DNA of 64,000 bases from positions 42,258 through 106,257 of the forward strand of contig NZ_RCWB01000016.1 of the NCBI RefSeq assembly GCF_018448885.1, read 5' to 3'. Below the pieces are notes generated by a model, which saw nothing but the letters and a program-made list of their open reading frames with translations, was not told the origin of the DNA and made no database searches. The translations under genes were made by a program, and so were the position numbers. Numbering within the stretch: the first letter of the stretch is position 1; every line of letters begins with the position of its first letter. This DNA comes from Photorhabdus caribbeanensis. Its GTDB lineage: Bacteria > Pseudomonadota > Gammaproteobacteria > Enterobacterales > Enterobacteriaceae. Below, one piece after another: positions 28,612 to 39,200 of this stretch.

Positions 28612-29967
28612 TTATTTCTCCCTCAAGGCTTCAGATTGATACTCTCTGATTGGGCTAAGGAGATAATCGATAACGCGGCGTTGATCAGTTTTGATTTCAG
28701 CGACAATTGACATACCTGGGGTAATGTCAACACGTGCGTTGTCTATGACGATATTATTACTTTTAAGACTTATCTGAGCAGGGAAGACCAACCCTAACCG
28801 CTCATCGGTGGTTGAGTCTCTGGATATACTCAGCAGTTCACCATCAATCGTGCCGTAACGTGTATAGGGGAAAGCGTCTACCTTAACGGTGACTTGTTGC
28901 CCTGGGTGAACGAATCCGGCATCTTTATTGAGAATTTGCACTTCTGCCAATTGCACATTGTCATCAGGAACGATCACCATTAAATTTTGCGCCGGTTGCA
29001 AAACTGCGCCTAATGTATGCACACTGAGTTGTTGAACGGTTCCTGTTACGGGAGAACGAATAATTTCAAGCTGTTCTCGTACTTGAGCTTTTGCCAGTTC
29101 TTGCTCTAAAACAACCAATTGAACCTCGGCCTGTTTTCTTTTATCAAACCATTCACGCTCTTTTTGTGTTTTCAGGCTATTTAAGCGCTCTTCAAGGCTG
29201 ATATATTGCGATTGCAGCACATTAAGTTCTGCATTTTGTTGAGTAATCAGACGTTCTGTTTCCAGAAACTCTTTTTCCTGTTCAAGGTATTCAACTTTAC
29301 TGATAACTTGTTTTTGACTTAAAGTCTGGCGCGCTTTTAAACGTTGGCTAATATTTTGCCGGAGCTTAGTGAGCGCATTGATATCGCTTTTCCGTGATTG
29401 TTGAGAAGAGAGATTGACGTTCATCTCTGCTTTCAGATTTGTTACGCTCGCTTCATACTCTCTTTTCTCACGGGAATAGTTTTCAACAACTTGTGTTTGT
29501 TGAGATATCGGTAATGTTTGAAATAGTTCTTGCTCTTCTGGCGTCTGTTCCTCAGTTAAAGCCTGATAACGAATTTTTTCATGGGCTTGATATTCGATCT
29601 GCTTGAGTAACCGAGCGATATCTTGATTAACACCGAGAGTGTCCAATGTCAGAAGTGGGGCGTCTTTTGTTACCCGCTGTCCGTTTTGAACATGGATAGC
29701 GGTCACTCGGCTCTGTTCATAAGCTTGAATTATCTGAGAGCGACCTGAGACGAGCAGACGGCCGGTGGCTGTAGCCTGAACATCCAACTTGCCCAGATAG
29801 GCCCAGAGCAAGGCTATGATGACACCGACACTGAGCATTATTGCCGTGTAACGGGCAAACGGTGAAGGTGGACGTTGCGATAACGCTAAATGTGTCGGTA
29901 AAAAATCATAATGTTGCGGACACGAACGTAACCGTATTTTAATCTTATCCTTTAAAGCGTTAATCAT
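28612..29967 (-). CDS. rtxD: RtxD, membrane-fusion protein of the MARTX type I secretion system
   Basis: This HlyD-family adaptor has 451 residues. A short cytoplasmic N-terminus is followed by one membrane helix (about residues 42-60, MLSVGVIIALLWAYLGKL), a split lipoyl/barrel-sandwich domain and a long alpha-helical hairpin (residues ~115-285, rich in E, Q and R). The C-terminal signature GMSIVAEIKTDQRRVIDYLLSPI matches HlyD. It spans the periplasm between the ABC transporter and TolC. It overlaps the end of rtxB by eight bases. Confidence 0.94.
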   Translation of the reverse strand: MINALKDKIKIRLRSCPQHYDFLPTHLALSQRPPSPFARYTAIMLSVGVIIALLWAYLGKLDVQATATGRLLVSGRSQIIQAYEQSRVTAIHVQNGQRVTKDAPLLTLDTLGVNQDIARLLKQIEYQAHEKIRYQALTEEQTPEEQELFQTLPISQQTQVVENYSREKREYEASVTNLKAEMNVNLSSQQSRKSDINALTKLRQNISQRLKARQTLSQKQVISKVEYLEQEKEFLETERLITQQNAELNVLQSQYISLEERLNSLKTQKEREWFDKRKQAEVQLVVLEQELAKAQVREQLEIIRSPVTGTVQQLSVHTLGAVLQPAQNLMVIVPDDNVQLAEVQILNKDAGFVHPGQQVTVKVDAFPYTRYGTIDGELLSISRDSTTDERLGLVFPAQISLKSNNIVIDNARVDITPGMSIVAEIKTDQRRVIDYLLSPIREYQSEALREK

Positions 29968-32065
29968 GACAAGGCGCCTCTTGTTTTAATTCTTGTTGTA
30001 ACTGCCAGAGCTTTCGATATTGCTTGCCGTGGTGAAGCAATTGAACGTGAGAGCCTTGTTCGATAATTTCTCCCTGCTTAAGAACAATAATGCGATCACA
30101 ATGGCGTACAGTTGAAAGGCGGTGTGCGATGGTAATAACCGTCCTATCTTGAGCAATTTCCGCCATATTGGATTGAATGAGTGATTGAGACTCATCATCA
30201 AGGGCGCTGGTGGCTTCATCAAGAATAAGAATTTTGGGGTTAGCCAGGATAGTTCGGGCAATGGCAAGCCGTTGACGCTGACCACCGGATAAAGATTGCC
30301 CGCCTTCTGCGATAGTTGTGTCATATCCCATCGGGAGCTTGAGAATAAATTCATGGGCGCCCGCCAGTTTGGCGGCTTTAATTACGGCTTCCAGATTGGC
30401 ATCGGGTTTTGATTGGGCAATATTCTCATATACTGTTTTGTTAAATAAGAAATTTTCTTGCAGAACCACGCCGACTTGCTGCCTGAGCGTTTCAATATTT
30501 ATATTTTGCAATGGAATCCCATCTAAGGTGATTGCGCCTGTTTCTGGGGTATATAGGCGGAGTAATAAACGAGCTAACGTACTTTTCCCGGAACCGGAAG
30601 CACCCACAATACCGATGGTTTCTCCGGCTCTTATGTTGAGAGTCAATCCCTTAATCGTCGGTGGAACATCAGGTTGATAGCGAAAGACAACATGGTTCAA
30701 TGAGACTGCCCCTTGCAGCGTGATTTGTTGTCGACCAGATTGCTGTTCGGTTGGCAGGTTTAACATATCGCCTAATTTATCGACGGCCACCCGCGTTCTG
30801 ATAAATTGTCCCCATAATTCCACCAGTCTGGCTAATGGTTGAGAAGTGTGATTTACCATCATGTTAAAGGCGATCAACTGACCAATGGTCATTTGCAGTG
30901 ATAAAACCTCTGACGCGCCTAACCAGAGAATCGCTGCATTGGTGACTTTTTGCAGTAGCATCACAATATGGTTTGAACGGTTACTCAGTTGCTGTACCGC
31001 ATAACTGGTATCCACCATCTTCTCAGTCTGGTTATCCCAACGGCGAACGAATCTTGGTTCTACCGCCAGACTTTTTAGGGTTTCAGAACCAGAAACCGTT
31101 TCAGTCAGAAAAGAGGTGTTTATTGCTGCATGGGTGAACTGTTGTTCAACCGCTTTTTCCATGCGAGGGGTTAGCCACCATGCCAAAATGGCGTAAAAAG
31201 GAAAGGTAGCGAGAAAAACCCAAGTCAATGTGCTGGATAACAGCGTCATCACATAGATGAAAATAAACATAAACAGCAGATCGACAGATAAGGTGAACAT
31301 TGAACCAGTCAGAAATTCTCTGACGGTATTCAGTTCACGCACTCGTGTGACAATTGCTCCTACCTGACGGGATTTAAAAAAGAGTAAAGGTAGCCCGAAC
31401 AGGTGTTGGACCAGTTTTAATCCCAATTTGATATCAATGCGGTTGGCGGTATGAGCGTATTGGTATTCGCGCAATCCACGTAAAATCACCTCAATGATGC
31501 CGGCAATAATTAAGCCAAAGACTAATACATCAAGTGTCGATAACGCTTGATGGATTAAGACCTTATCCATAACCACCTGAATAACTAAAGGTGAAATTAA
31601 CGCAAGAATTTGTAACACAAAGGAAAATAGCAGTATTTCGCCCAAATTTTTCTTTTGTGCCAGGAATTCTGGAATAAACCAACTGATGTTAAATTTGGCT
31701 TGTTTCTGTTTAATTTTAATCCATTTTCCATTCCACTCTTTTATTAGCCTTTCTTCGGACCATATTTCGGGATTTTCTTTATCAATCCTCTGAATTAATG
31801 AACTCTCTTTATTCGATTTGGCTAAAACAAAAGGTAGGCCATTATTATCAAACAAGATTGCGGGTAAGGGTATGTTATGATACTTTTTGCTTACGGAATT
31901 TTTATTTGAAAGAGATAAGTTAAATTTTTTCTCTATATCCTTTATATAGGAATGGTAACAACTAGAGCTTTTTAAGTTATCAATATCAATAATATTTTCT
32001 TTTCCATTACATATCATCAATATTAATCTTAATGATGCTATGGTCAATTTCTCAATTTCATTCAT
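29960..32065 (-). CDS. rtxB: RtxB, type I secretion ABC transporter (first MARTX ATPase)
   Basis: The protein has 701 residues. The C39-like N-terminal domain (~1-125) is degenerate, without the catalytic Cys; membrane helices occupy ~150-430; the ABC domain has Walker A GASGSGKST, signature LSGGQRQRLAIARTI and Walker B ILILDEATSALDDES. It is first in the leftward operon. Its start is 323 bases from the start of rtxH on the other strand, a divergent layout shared by Vibrio MARTX loci. Upstream codons 1-70 are noticeably AT-rich compared with the rest of the gene. Confidence 0.93.
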   Translation of the reverse strand: MNEIEKLTIASLRLILMICNGKENIIDIDNLKSSSCYHSYIKDIEKKFNLSLSNKNSVSKKYHNIPLPAILFDNNGLPFVLAKSNKESSLIQRIDKENPEIWSEERLIKEWNGKWIKIKQKQAKFNISWFIPEFLAQKKNLGEILLFSFVLQILALISPLVIQVVMDKVLIHQALSTLDVLVFGLIIAGIIEVILRGLREYQYAHTANRIDIKLGLKLVQHLFGLPLLFFKSRQVGAIVTRVRELNTVREFLTGSMFTLSVDLLFMFIFIYVMTLLSSTLTWVFLATFPFYAILAWWLTPRMEKAVEQQFTHAAINTSFLTETVSGSETLKSLAVEPRFVRRWDNQTEKMVDTSYAVQQLSNRSNHIVMLLQKVTNAAILWLGASEVLSLQMTIGQLIAFNMMVNHTSQPLARLVELWGQFIRTRVAVDKLGDMLNLPTEQQSGRQQITLQGAVSLNHVVFRYQPDVPPTIKGLTLNIRAGETIGIVGASGSGKSTLARLLLRLYTPETGAITLDGIPLQNINIETLRQQVGVVLQENFLFNKTVYENIAQSKPDANLEAVIKAAKLAGAHEFILKLPMGYDTTIAEGGQSLSGGQRQRLAIARTILANPKILILDEATSALDDESQSLIQSNMAEIAQDRTVITIAHRLSTVRHCDRIIVLKQGEIIEQGSHVQLLHHGKQYRKLWQLQQELKQEAPCHD

Positions 32066-32388
32066 GAAAAAACATCTTTAAAATTCACAAAAATATTAAT
32101 TAAAACAGAATATTATGTTGGTTTGTGCGGTATTTAAGTATTGGGTTATTATCTTATATTTATTGCCAGTACCAGTGTGGGTAAATGGGACTATATGTGG
32201 GGGGTAAAAGGACTTTTTGTATATAAATATTGATTTTGAGTTTTGTCTCTATATTATTTTATTGATTCATTTACTCTTAATGTATTTATAGATATACAAA
32301 CTCAGGATATCCCTGAATTGAATGCTTTCCTTGTTGTAAACATTGTATAGTCTCATTAACAAATTGTTTATTTTTGGTAAATAAAAAT
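32066..32388. promoter_or_regulatory. Divergent rtxB/rtxH promoter region
   Basis: 323 bases of AT-rich DNA separate the exporter operon (leftward) from rtxH-rtxC-rtxA (rightward). It must contain both promoters. No clear operator palindrome was found, and AT richness suggests silencing by H-NS-type proteins. Confidence 0.5.
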
Positions 32389-32739
32389 ATGTCTGAAAAA
32401 TTCGTACAAACTATCTCTAGCGTTAATTATAACAAAGGCGTTTTTTCTCTTTATTTCGTGGGTCAAGAACCTAATCGTATGGCGAATGGGATAATGGCAG
32501 AAAATGATAATGAACTTGAATTAAAGCAAGTTATCCATATGCCAGCATCGGGATTTATGTATATGGTTTCGATGGTTAAAAATATGTTGGAAGATCCACG
32601 AATGGCGGCTGAATTTGACAAATTGGTTGCAGCAGGATTTTTACCTGCTCCACAAGTAGCCGAAGAACAAATTGGATCAGAATCTATAGCAGAAGAACCT
32701 GCTAATGCTAAAAAACGTCCATCTAAAAATACAAAATAA
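32389..32739 (+). CDS. rtxH: RtxH, conserved small protein of MARTX loci
   Basis: The ATG at 32389 begins MSEKFVQTISSVNYNKGVF; an upstream TTG in frame is less likely. The product is 116 residues with a conserved N-terminal beta-like segment, a central helix-rich part (MVSMVKNMLEDPRMAAEFDKL) and a lysine-rich tail (AKKRPSKNTK). The same small gene precedes rtxC in Vibrio MARTX loci and its function is not established. A broken copy of its first 20 codons lies before rtxA2 (47605-47670). Confidence 0.85.
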   Translation: MSEKFVQTISSVNYNKGVFSLYFVGQEPNRMANGIMAENDNELELKQVIHMPASGFMYMVSMVKNMLEDPRMAAEFDKLVAAGFLPAPQVAEEQIGSESIAEEPANAKKRPSKNTK

Positions 32740-32759
32740 GATCTCTGGTTGATTAGCGC

Positions 32760-33221
32760 ATGGCGATTATACATCAACCAGTGAAACTGAATAACGCAGA
32801 AATTCAAGCGATGATTGGAGGAGTCATGTTGCTGAGTCAGCATTCTCCTCTGCATCGGAGATACCTGGTGTCCGAGTGGCAACAGCGTATCTTGCCTGCA
32901 TTTGAGCTGAATCAGTTTTGCTATTACGAAGATGAACACGGGCGCCCAATCGCCTTTTGTAACTGGGCTTTTTTATCTGAGCAGAATCGAGATGAGCTTC
33001 TTTCGGGAGAAAGAGAGCTTACCCACACGGACTGGCGTTCAGGTCCACATATCTTTTTTCCCGAAATGATTGCGCCTTTTGGTCACGGACGTGAAGTTGC
33101 CAGGGATTTGCGCCGCCGTGTCTTTTTGCCGTGGAAAGGTCAGAAAGCTTGTACTGTCCGCGGGAAACTTGATGTCCAAAACAACTGCTGTATTCGTCAG
33201 GTGCAGTGGTTTTTTGTTTAA
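32760..33221 (+). CDS. rtxC: RtxC, RTX-toxin lysine acyltransferase
   Basis: The 153-residue protein aligns with HlyC along its length: SPLHRRYLV holds His32, the counterpart of the catalytic His23 of HlyC, and ILPAFELNQF, FCNWAFLS and TDWRSG follow in order. The MIAPFG motif is conserved, but the residue before it is Glu102 where HlyC has the catalytic-site Asp92 (DWIAPFG). HlyC-type enzymes attach fatty acyl groups from acyl-ACP to toxin lysines. In MARTX toxins the role of RtxC is not settled. It lies 20 bases after rtxH and 38 bases before rtxA1. Confidence 0.9.
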   Translation: MAIIHQPVKLNNAEIQAMIGGVMLLSQHSPLHRRYLVSEWQQRILPAFELNQFCYYEDEHGRPIAFCNWAFLSEQNRDELLSGERELTHTDWRSGPHIFFPEMIAPFGHGREVARDLRRRVFLPWKGQKACTVRGKLDVQNNCCIRQVQWFFV

Positions 33222-33259
33222 TTTTTATTTGATCTTTATATGGTCTAAAGGGATTTTTG

Positions 33260-36200
33260 ATGGGGAAATCATCAAATAGAAGTACAGAGTACTTCTTTAC
33301 AGGAAAATACTACGACGATAATGATGGTAATAGTATTACTGCTATTGGTGTTGGTGGTGAAATTTATGCTTATGGCGGAAATGATGATGTTACTGTTGGT
33401 TCATTTAAAGTCGATGTATACCACACAGATGGTGACCTTGCGGTAAAGGGAGCTTCAGGTTACACCGGCATTAGTAAAACGGGAAATGGTGGTTTGTCAT
33501 TTGCGGGGGCTGCCGGTGCGGCTTTTATTAATCACACGGGTGATACGGGAAATTTAAATTATTCGGGTGCTGCGGGCTACAACAAACTGGTTCGTAAAGG
33601 TTTGTCTGGTGATACAAATTTTAAAGGGGCTGGTGGATACAATAAGTTATGGCATGAAACTAACCGGGGAAATTTAGATTTTGCCGGCGCAGGGGCATAC
33701 AATGACATTGACCATACCTGGTTTAACCGTTATCAAGATTCTCAGGGAAATGTGACTTTTAATGGCGCAGGCGCTGCAAACAGCATCAGCTCACGAGTAG
33801 AGAGCGGTAACGTTACATTTAATGGGGCAGGTGCTGATAATCACATCGTACGTAAGGGTAAAGAAGGTAACATTATCTTGCGTGGTGCGGGGGCATCGAA
33901 TCGCATTGAGCGTATACGCCAAAATAAAGACGAGTATGAACAGACCCTCGGTGATATTACTTTTGAAGGTGCCGGTGGTTATAACAAACTCTATTCTGAT
34001 GTCGCGCATGGCAATATTAATTTCTCCGGTAGCGGTGCTTACAATGAAATCACCAGAATAGGCATGAATAGCGATTCCGATGGTGAGACACTGGAATTTG
34101 CTAAAGCTAAAGAAATCGTATTGACGACGGCAACGATGGGAGGAAGCTGGATTCAGGAGTCTCAGCAAGTTACAGGTATTAAATCAACTGTCGAACCGGA
34201 TACCTATCTTTTTGCGTTTGCTGACAAAATGTACACTAAAATCAGCAAAGTCCAGCTTCAAAATAATCCCACCACGGGTAGACTCGGTTATCATGCCACT
34301 TCTTGGTACAAAGCAGGTAATCACCTTAAAGATCTTGCTGCGAAAGAAATTTCGTCAGGCAATGGATTTGTCGCGGTAAACGCTAATGGGGCTTACCGTC
34401 TCTCCAGTTTGGTTTTTGAGCATCAGCAACCTATCGAGATTCATGCTGTCGAGGAAAACCTATTGATAGATCGGTGGATAACCTATGCGGGCGGCATGAT
34501 GGTTAAAGCAGAGGATATCTCGCTAGGCGATGCCAAAATGGGGGGATATGCGATCTCTTCTGATGGTAGCAAAGTCGATGTTTCCGCAGTCAAATCGAAC
34601 CGGCAGCCCAATACTTATGTATATGCCAAAGTAATGGAGCCATATACCAAAATTGTTGAAGTTCAGTTGAAAAACGATCCTGATACAGGGCAACTGAAAT
34701 ACAAAGCAACAGCATGGTACAAAGCAGGCGACCATACGGGTAATTTGGCTAATGAAGAGCTTTCCTATGCTAACGGATATACCTCTATTGGCCCCGGTTA
34801 CACGTTAAGCCAGCTTCAATATGACGTTAATACGGTGCGCCGTACCTCCCATCGATTAGTGCATAGCGAAGAATATAGCCAGCAAGACTTGGTAAAGTTA
34901 TCCACAAGCAGTGGTTACGTTAATTTTAACGGTGCGGGTGGTGGAAACGTTATTAAATCTAATGTCACGCGGGGAAATATTAATTTTAAGGGCGCAGGGG
35001 CAGCGAATGTTATTCTGCACGGCTCAAAATTTGGCGATACCAATTTTGATGGCGCTGGTGCAGCTAACATCGTGGTAAAAAGTGGTGAAAAGGGCGATCT
35101 GACATTTCATGGCGCGGGTTTAGCCAATGTTCTGGTTCACCAAGGCCAGCGCGGGAAAATGGATGTTTACGCTGGCGGCGCGGTAAATGTTCTTGTGCGT
35201 GTCGGGGATGGACAATATCTGGCTCATCTTCTGTCCTATGGCAATATCTCAATTCACAAAGGCAGCGGTAACAGCCGGGTGCTGATGTTGGGCGGGTATA
35301 ACACGCATACCCAAATTGGTAATGGCAATGGGAACTGGTCCGGTGCGGGTGGTTTTAACGTCATCACTCAGGCGGGAACAGGGAATATCTCTTCCATACT
35401 TTTAGGCGGTGCTAACGTACTGACTAAACTCGGTGCGGGAGATCTGGTTGCCGGTCTGTTCGGCGGCGCCAATATTATCACCCATCTCAGTGATGAGACT
35501 GAAACGGCCAACACCACTGCTATTGCGTTGGGCGGCGCTAACATCGTTACCAAGAAAGGGAAAGGCAATGCGCTGGCGGTGATGGGCGGCGGCGCGAACG
35601 TCCTCACCCATATCGGTGACGGCAATACCACGGGTGTTATGCTCGGTGGCGCGAATATCTTGACCAAAGTCGGACAAGGTGACACGACCGGCATCATGTT
35701 CGGCGTCGGCAACGTGCTGACCCATGTTGGTGACGGTTTGACATTAGGCGTGATGGCTGCGGCAGGCAATATCTTCACCAAAGTCGGGAATGGTACATCG
35801 ATTGCGGCCATGATTGGCGCGGGCAACCTGTTTACCCATGTCGGCAAAGGGGATGCCTGGGCGTTAATGGGCGGCGCAGTGAACGTCTTTACCAAAGTGG
35901 GTGACGGTGATGCGCTGGCATTGATGGTAGCCGCAGGCAATGTGTTTACTCATATTGGGGATGGCGCAAGTGTTGCGCTGATGCTGGCAAAGGGCAATCT
36001 CGCCACGAAAGTGGGTAATGGCATGACGCTGGCGGCGATGATCGGCAAAGCTAATATCTTTACCCATGTCGGGAATGGCAATACCTTTGCCGCCATGATT
36101 GGCGGCGCCAATGTGCTGACCAAGGTCGGTAATGACCTGACCGCCGCCTTAATGATAGGGAAAGCCAATATCTATTCCCATGTGGGTAATGGCGCCAGTA

Positions 36201-39200
36201 TCGGTTTGTTTGCCGGTGAACTGAACGTGATGACCAAAGTCGGTGAGGGTACAACGCTGGCGGCCATGTTTGGTAAAGCCAATATAATGACTCATGTTGG
36301 CGATGGCTTAACGGGCGTGTTAGCGCTGGGTGAGGCCAATATTGTCACCAAAGTGGGTGATGATTTTATGGGAGTAGTTGCGGCAGCGAAAGCGAACGTG
36401 ATTACCCATGTCGGCGATGCGACGACCGCCGGTATCCTGTCAGGGAAAGGCAACATTCTGACCAAAGTGGGCGACGGTACCACAGTCGGTCTGCTTATTT
36501 CTGATGTAGGTAACGTGATGACCCATGTTGGCGGAGGCTCGACAGTGGGTTTTGCCAAAGGTAAAGCCAATCTGATTACCAAAATTGGCGATGGCACTGG
36601 GGTGAATGCGGTTTGGGGTGAGGCGAATATCCTGACTCAAGTAGGAAATGGCGACCGTTACAACTTCGCGAAAGGCAAAGCTAACCTTATTACCAAAGTG
36701 GGGAATGGACAAGAAGTCACCGTGGTGCAGGGGGATGCCAACATTATCACCCATGTGGGTAACGGTGATGATTACACTGGCGCTTGGGGCGAAGCCAATA
36801 TCATCACTAAAGTTGGTGACGGGCGTAATGTGGTGCTGGCTAAAGGTAAGGCTAACATTGTCACTCAGGTAGGGAAGGGCGACAGCTTTAACGCCTTATG
36901 GAGCGAAGGCAATGTCATCACCAAAGTGGGTGACGGTGTGCAGGTGACGGCGGCAAAAGGCAAAGCTAACGTCACGACGACAGTGGGCAATGGCTTAAAT
37001 GTCACTGCTGCTCATGGTGACGCTAACATTAATACTCATGTAGGTAATGGTGTTTCGGTTAACGTGGCATGGGGGAAATATAACCTCAATACCAAAGTTG
37101 GGGATGGTCTTAATGTTGCGGTCATGAAAGGCCAAGGCAACGCTAATATTCAGGTTGGTCATGGCTTAGGTGTTAATGCCTCTTATGCGCGCAACAACGT
37201 GGCGATTAAGATTGGTGATGGTGATTTTTACAGCCTGGCTGTGGCATCGAGTAATACAGAGAGCAACAAACTCGCCTCTTTCTTCGACAATATCAAACAA
37301 ACTGTACTCGGGGTGGGGGGCAGCCAGGCGATTAACTATCTGGTGCATGGAGATGAAGCTAACACATCGGGCACTCACAAGGGCAGAGGTGCGATTAGCT
37401 TAACCGAAGTTTCTGCCATTAATGGTTTTAAGATAGATGAAATTGATCAAATTGGTTCGGATTTAAACGATCGCTTGAGTGGTTCTGTAACAGCGGTAGA
37501 AGCGCCTGATATTAACGTAATAGAAAGTTCTTTAGCCGGTTCGTTAAATCGAAAAACGCGATCGGTATCCGATCGGAACGAAAATCTGATCGTCAATGGT
37601 GACTTTGAACAAGGTAATCAAGGTTGGCAGTCAACTAATGGTGTTGAGGCGTATCATGCGGCGAGTGCTTACGGTCTTAATAATGCGGGTCATGGAAAGC
37701 GAGTCAGTGAACTTGATGTGAATGTTAACACCACGATTTCGCAGCAGTTGCAAAATCTGTCTGAAGGTGAAGTGGTTTCACTGAGCTTTGACTTTGCTAA
37801 ACGTTCAGATCTTGCTTCAGGCGAAGGTATGGAGGTGCTATGGAATGGTAAAAGTATCTTCACAACCTCTGGCAACGAAGTTGAATGGCAAAACAAGGCA
37901 CTGCAATTAACCGCACAAGAAGGTACCAACCGAATTGAGTTTAAAGGTACGGGCCGGAATGATGGGTTAGGTTATATCTTAGATAATGTCGTTGTAAAAT
38001 CTGAGATGTCATTGATTTTGAATGGTGACTTTGAACGAGGTGATCAAAGTTGGCAGTCAACCAATGGCGTTGAAGCATATCACGAGGCAAGTGCTTATGG
38101 TCTTGATAACGCAGGTCATGGCTCACGGGTCAGTGAACTTGATGTGGATGTCAGTACCACCATTTACCAGGACCTGAAAAACCGGTCTGAAGGTGAAGTC
38201 ATTTCATTAAGCTTTGATTTTGCAAAACGAGCAAATGATGTTATGCCTAATGAAGGCATGGAAGTTATTTGGAATGGTGAAAGTCAATTTACCGTTACTA
38301 ATGGTGATACTGCATGGCAAAGTGAAACACTGGAATTAATCGCCAAAGCAGGTACTAACCGTATCGAATTTAAAGGTATCGGCGATAATAATGGTATTGG
38401 CTATATCCTGGACAATGTTGTTGCAAAATCTGTAGGTACATTGCCAGCCAATAGTGTTACTGAACATGCCAGGCAGGACCAAGCGGCCAGCAGTGCACTA
38501 AGTGATAAAGAAAAAGCTGAAAAAGATCGCCAGCTCCTGGAACAAGAAAAAGGGAAACAACTGGCAGCGATTGAAAAATCGAAATCTCAATTGGAATCAA
38601 CGGATCAGGAAGCGCTTAACCAGAATGGGCAAGTGCAGAGTGATGCGATAAAAGAAGAAGCTCAGGCAGTTACTGAAGAGCTAACTGTAATAGCGGACAA
38701 ATTTAGACAATTTAAAGATGACACTGATGATAGCCGTGAGCTAGATAGCCATTATCTCGACTACGCGGGTGGAATCTCTGAGGATATCCAGAAGAGATTG
38801 GATGATATCAAGCCTACATTAGAAAAACGACTGGCGGATATACATCGGGATACTCTTAATACCCAGCAAAAAGTAAAAGATGCCGTGGCGCTGTCAGAAG
38901 CAGGTGCCGAAAAAGGTAAACAAAATCGTGATAAGGCGATGCTTGATGGTGTAGACGCGCAATCCAAAGCGGATCAGAGAAAAGAAGAAGCGCTTTCACA
39001 ACAGCAACAGGCAGAAACGGCGAAGGATAACGCCAATATTGCGTATCAAAATGCAGAAAGCCGTGGTAAGCGTGATACTGCGTCAGCGGAAAGTAAAGCG
39101 GCTCAGACCCAAGCTGATGCTAAAGGGGCGAAACTGAGTGACTCCAAACCTGTTCGCATAGGTGCAAGTGGCAGCGGCTTGTCAGGAGAAAAAGCCTATG

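Noticed and set aside
35368..36872. Long minus-strand and alternative-frame ORFs inside the B repeats (e.g. 190 codons at 35368-35940)
   Set aside because: They mirror the repetitive GC-rich coding sequence of rtxA1 (and likewise rtxA2), have P/A/T-rich composition, and no ribosome-binding sites. They are shadows of the repeat.
35010..37130. Possible CRISPR or tandem satellite because of short periodic repeats
   Set aside because: Periodicity is in codons (about 60 bases) with degenerate sequence and an open frame; no conserved repeat-spacer structure.
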